DNA from: JAHFRG01 sp041495205
Lineage (GTDB): Bacteria; Pseudomonadota; Gammaproteobacteria; Burkholderiales; JAHFRG01
Reading direction: 5' to 3'
DNA: 41,553 nucleotides
Assembly (NCBI GenBank): GCA_041495205.1
Contig: JBGQCF010000016.1
Span: 1 to 41,553, forward strand
How positions within the stretch are numbered: the stretch's first letter is position 1; each line of letters opens with the position of its first letter. The notes below the pieces were generated by a model, which did not search any database, was not told the origin of the DNA, and worked only from the letters and a program-made list of their open reading frames with translations. The position numbers and the translations under genes were made by a program. Shown here piece after piece: positions 40,901 to 41,553 of the stretch.

Positions 40901-41553
40901 ACTACCCGGCGATTTTGCAGGATGAAGTCGTCGGCGAAGCCGCGCGCAATCTTTTCCAGGACGCACAAGCAATGCTGAAGCTCATCATCGAGGAAAAATG
41001 GCTCAAAGCCAATGCGGTGATTGGCTTGTTCCCCGCCAACTCGGTGAATAGCGACGACATCGAGATTTATGCCGACGAATCGCGCACCAAAGTGGCGATG
41101 ACTTTTCACAACCTGCGCCAGCAGAATGTCAAGCCGCAAGGCAATCCCAACCAGTGCCTTGCCGATTTCATCGCGCCCAGGGATTCCGGCGTCAAAGATT
41201 ACATCGGCGCCTTTGCGGTTACCGCGGGCATCGGCATCGATGCGCGCGTCAAGGCGTATGAAGAGAAGCATGACGATTACAACGCCATCATGCTGAAAGC
41301 GCTCGCCGACCGGTTTGCCGAATCTTTTGCCGAGCACATGCACCTGCGCGTGCGGCGCGAGTTCTGGGGTTATGCGCCGGATGAGAACCTGGACAGTGCA
41401 GCGCTGGTTGCTGAAAAATACCGCGGCATCCGCCCCGCGCCCGGCTATCCCGCCTGCCCGGACCACACCGAAAAGGGGGCGTTATTTGACCTGTTGCAAG
41501 CGCCGGAAGTCGGGATTACGCTTACCGAAAGTTTCGCCATGCTGCCGGCCGCA
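37972..41553 (+). CDS. metH: Cobalamin-dependent methionine synthase (3' end beyond window)
   Basis: Transfers methyl from methyltetrahydrofolate to homocysteine through cobalamin. The frame is open for 1194 codons from the ATG at 37972 to the window end, about 40 residues short of the usual C-terminus (final GITLTESFAMLP is the activation-domain tail). Domains in order: homocysteine-binding barrel with zinc ligands C262, C327 and C328 (LNCALG; GGCCGTTP); pterin-binding barrel (GERTNVTGSKAF; MIDSSKWEV); cobalamin domain with GDVHDIGKN, ligand H777; and the SAM-binding reactivation domain. No frameshift seen. Controlled by the SAM-II leader upstream. Confidence 0.96.
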   Translation, partial: MQTRASLLEQLLKRRILILDGAMGTMIQSHKLGESDYRGSRFADFPHDLKGNNDLLTLTQPRIIRDIHSAYLQAGADIIETNTFNSNAPSQADYHLEYLVYELNLSAAKLARDVADEFTAKTPDQPRFVAGALGPTNKTASISPDVNDPGFRNITFDALVAAYSEAVRGLLDGGVDILLLETIFDTLNAKAAIFAVETVFEELEAAEAGNKVIGQQAGRRRVPVMISGTITDQSGRMLTGQTTEAFWNSVRHAQPLSIGLNCALGAKLMRPYIEELSNIADTYVCAYPNAGLPDPLSPTGFPEGPEDTAGFLREFAQSGFINIVGGCCGTTPAHIKAIHDAVQGIPPRVVPKIEKKLRLSGLEPLNIGDDSLFVNIGERTNVTGSKAFARLILNGNYGEALSVARQQVENGAQMIDVNMDEAMLDSKQAMVKFLNLIASEPDISRVPVMIDSSKWEVIEAGLKCVQGRCVVNSISMKEGEAEFIKHAHLARRYGAAVVVMAFDEKGQADTLARKIEICTRSYHLLLKEAGFAPEDIIFDPNIFAIATGIEEHSNYGVDYLEATRAIKRALPHAKVSGGVSNVSFSFRGNDAVREAIHTVFLYHAVKAGMTMGIVNAGQLGVYEEIHKDLLERVEDIVLNRRPDAAERLVRFAETVQGQAKTAVEDLSWRKGSVGERLTHALVKGIDAFIIEDTEEARGKYQRPIQVIEGPLMDGMNVVGDLFGSGKMFLPQVVKSARVMKRAVAHLVPYIEAEKRKSGEVQKPKGKIVIATVKGDVHDIGKNIVAVVLQCNNYEVINLGVMAPCAKILQTARDEQADIIGLSGLITPSLEEMAHVAKEMQREGYTIPLLIGGATTSRVHTAVKIEPGYQGATIWVPDASRAVGVCSKLLSDEHRDGYIEGIKQEYEKVRVQHREKKGQPLHKLVEARKNGLKTEWKHYVPPRPGFTGLKAFKDYPLQELVSCIDWTPFFQTWELSGHYPAILQDEVVGEAARNLFQDAQAMLKLIIEEKWLKANAVIGLFPANSVNSDDIEIYADESRTKVAMTFHNLRQQNVKPQGNPNQCLADFIAPRDSGVKDYIGAFAVTAGIGIDARVKAYEEKHDDYNAIMLKALADRFAESFAEHMHLRVRREFWGYAPDENLDSAALVAEKYRGIRPAPGYPACPDHTEKGALFDLLQAPEVGITLTESFAMLPAA

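Noticed and set aside
1..41553. tRNA, rRNA, CRISPR arrays, prophage or defence genes
   Set aside because: No cloverleaf with a T-loop signature, no regularly spaced direct repeats, and no integrase other than the chromosomal XerC were seen.

Overview
The window looks like a vertically inherited stretch of a betaproteobacterial chromosome with moderately high GC; I cannot fix the order or genus. The evidence is gene order and family types: mreBCD-mrdA-rodA-rlpA divergent from gatCAB, a DUF484-xerC pair, metX-metW, the Acidithiobacillus-type glutamate-cysteine ligase with gshB, a short regulatory-type PTS (EIIA-HPr-EI), glnK-amtB, and ubiK-comM. No rRNA, tRNA, CRISPR array, phage gene or transposase gene was seen.

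Layout. 1-3.3 kb: DUF484, xerC, an RlmI-like methyltransferase and a DsrE-like protein. 3.5-8.7 kb: a metal-handling island with two DUF2946-like exported CxxC proteins, two outer-membrane barrels, a ZnuA-like binding protein and a ZnuB-like permease, but no ATPase gene. 8.7-16.2 kb (minus): a TlpA thioredoxin, then rlpA, rodA, mrdA, mreD, mreC and mreB for cell shape and wall growth. 16.4-19.6 kb: gatCAB. 19.6-23.0 kb: a DUF4124 protein, pyrE, exonuclease III and AmpG. 23.0-25.0 kb (minus): metX-metW behind a SAM-II riboswitch and terminator. 25.0-34.0 kb (minus): a small conserved protein, the PTS genes, gshA-gshB, and porin-glnK-amtB behind a sigma-54 promoter. 34.2-41.6 kb (plus): ubiK, comM, a MalM-like lipoprotein, a ferritin-like/VIT1 transporter, and metH, which runs off the window and also has a SAM-II leader.

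The most unusual feature is a family of five structured repeats (A-E) with 19-bp terminal inverted repeats, GGAACCTCTGATTAAGTCC. Each encloses one or two internal inverted-repeat stems. All five lie between co-directional genes or, for A at the window edge, directly 5' of a gene. All present the same end to the downstream start codon, in four cases only 16-28 bp away. Stem positions covary between copies. Every gap over 300 bp in the window is occupied by one of them. A 22-bp hairpin inside the metH SAM-II riboswitch, absent from its metX sibling, looks like the two extreme ends of such an element joined together.

How the genes work together. metX/metW and metH are two steps of methionine synthesis and share a TTGACA-N17-TAAT(C/T)T promoter, SAM-II aptamer and terminator design, so they are probably co-repressed by SAM. 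Porin-glnK-amtB is a nitrogen-limitation unit. gshA-gshB make glutathione. The 3.5-8.7 kb island is probably a zinc-type uptake system whose ATPase is encoded elsewhere.
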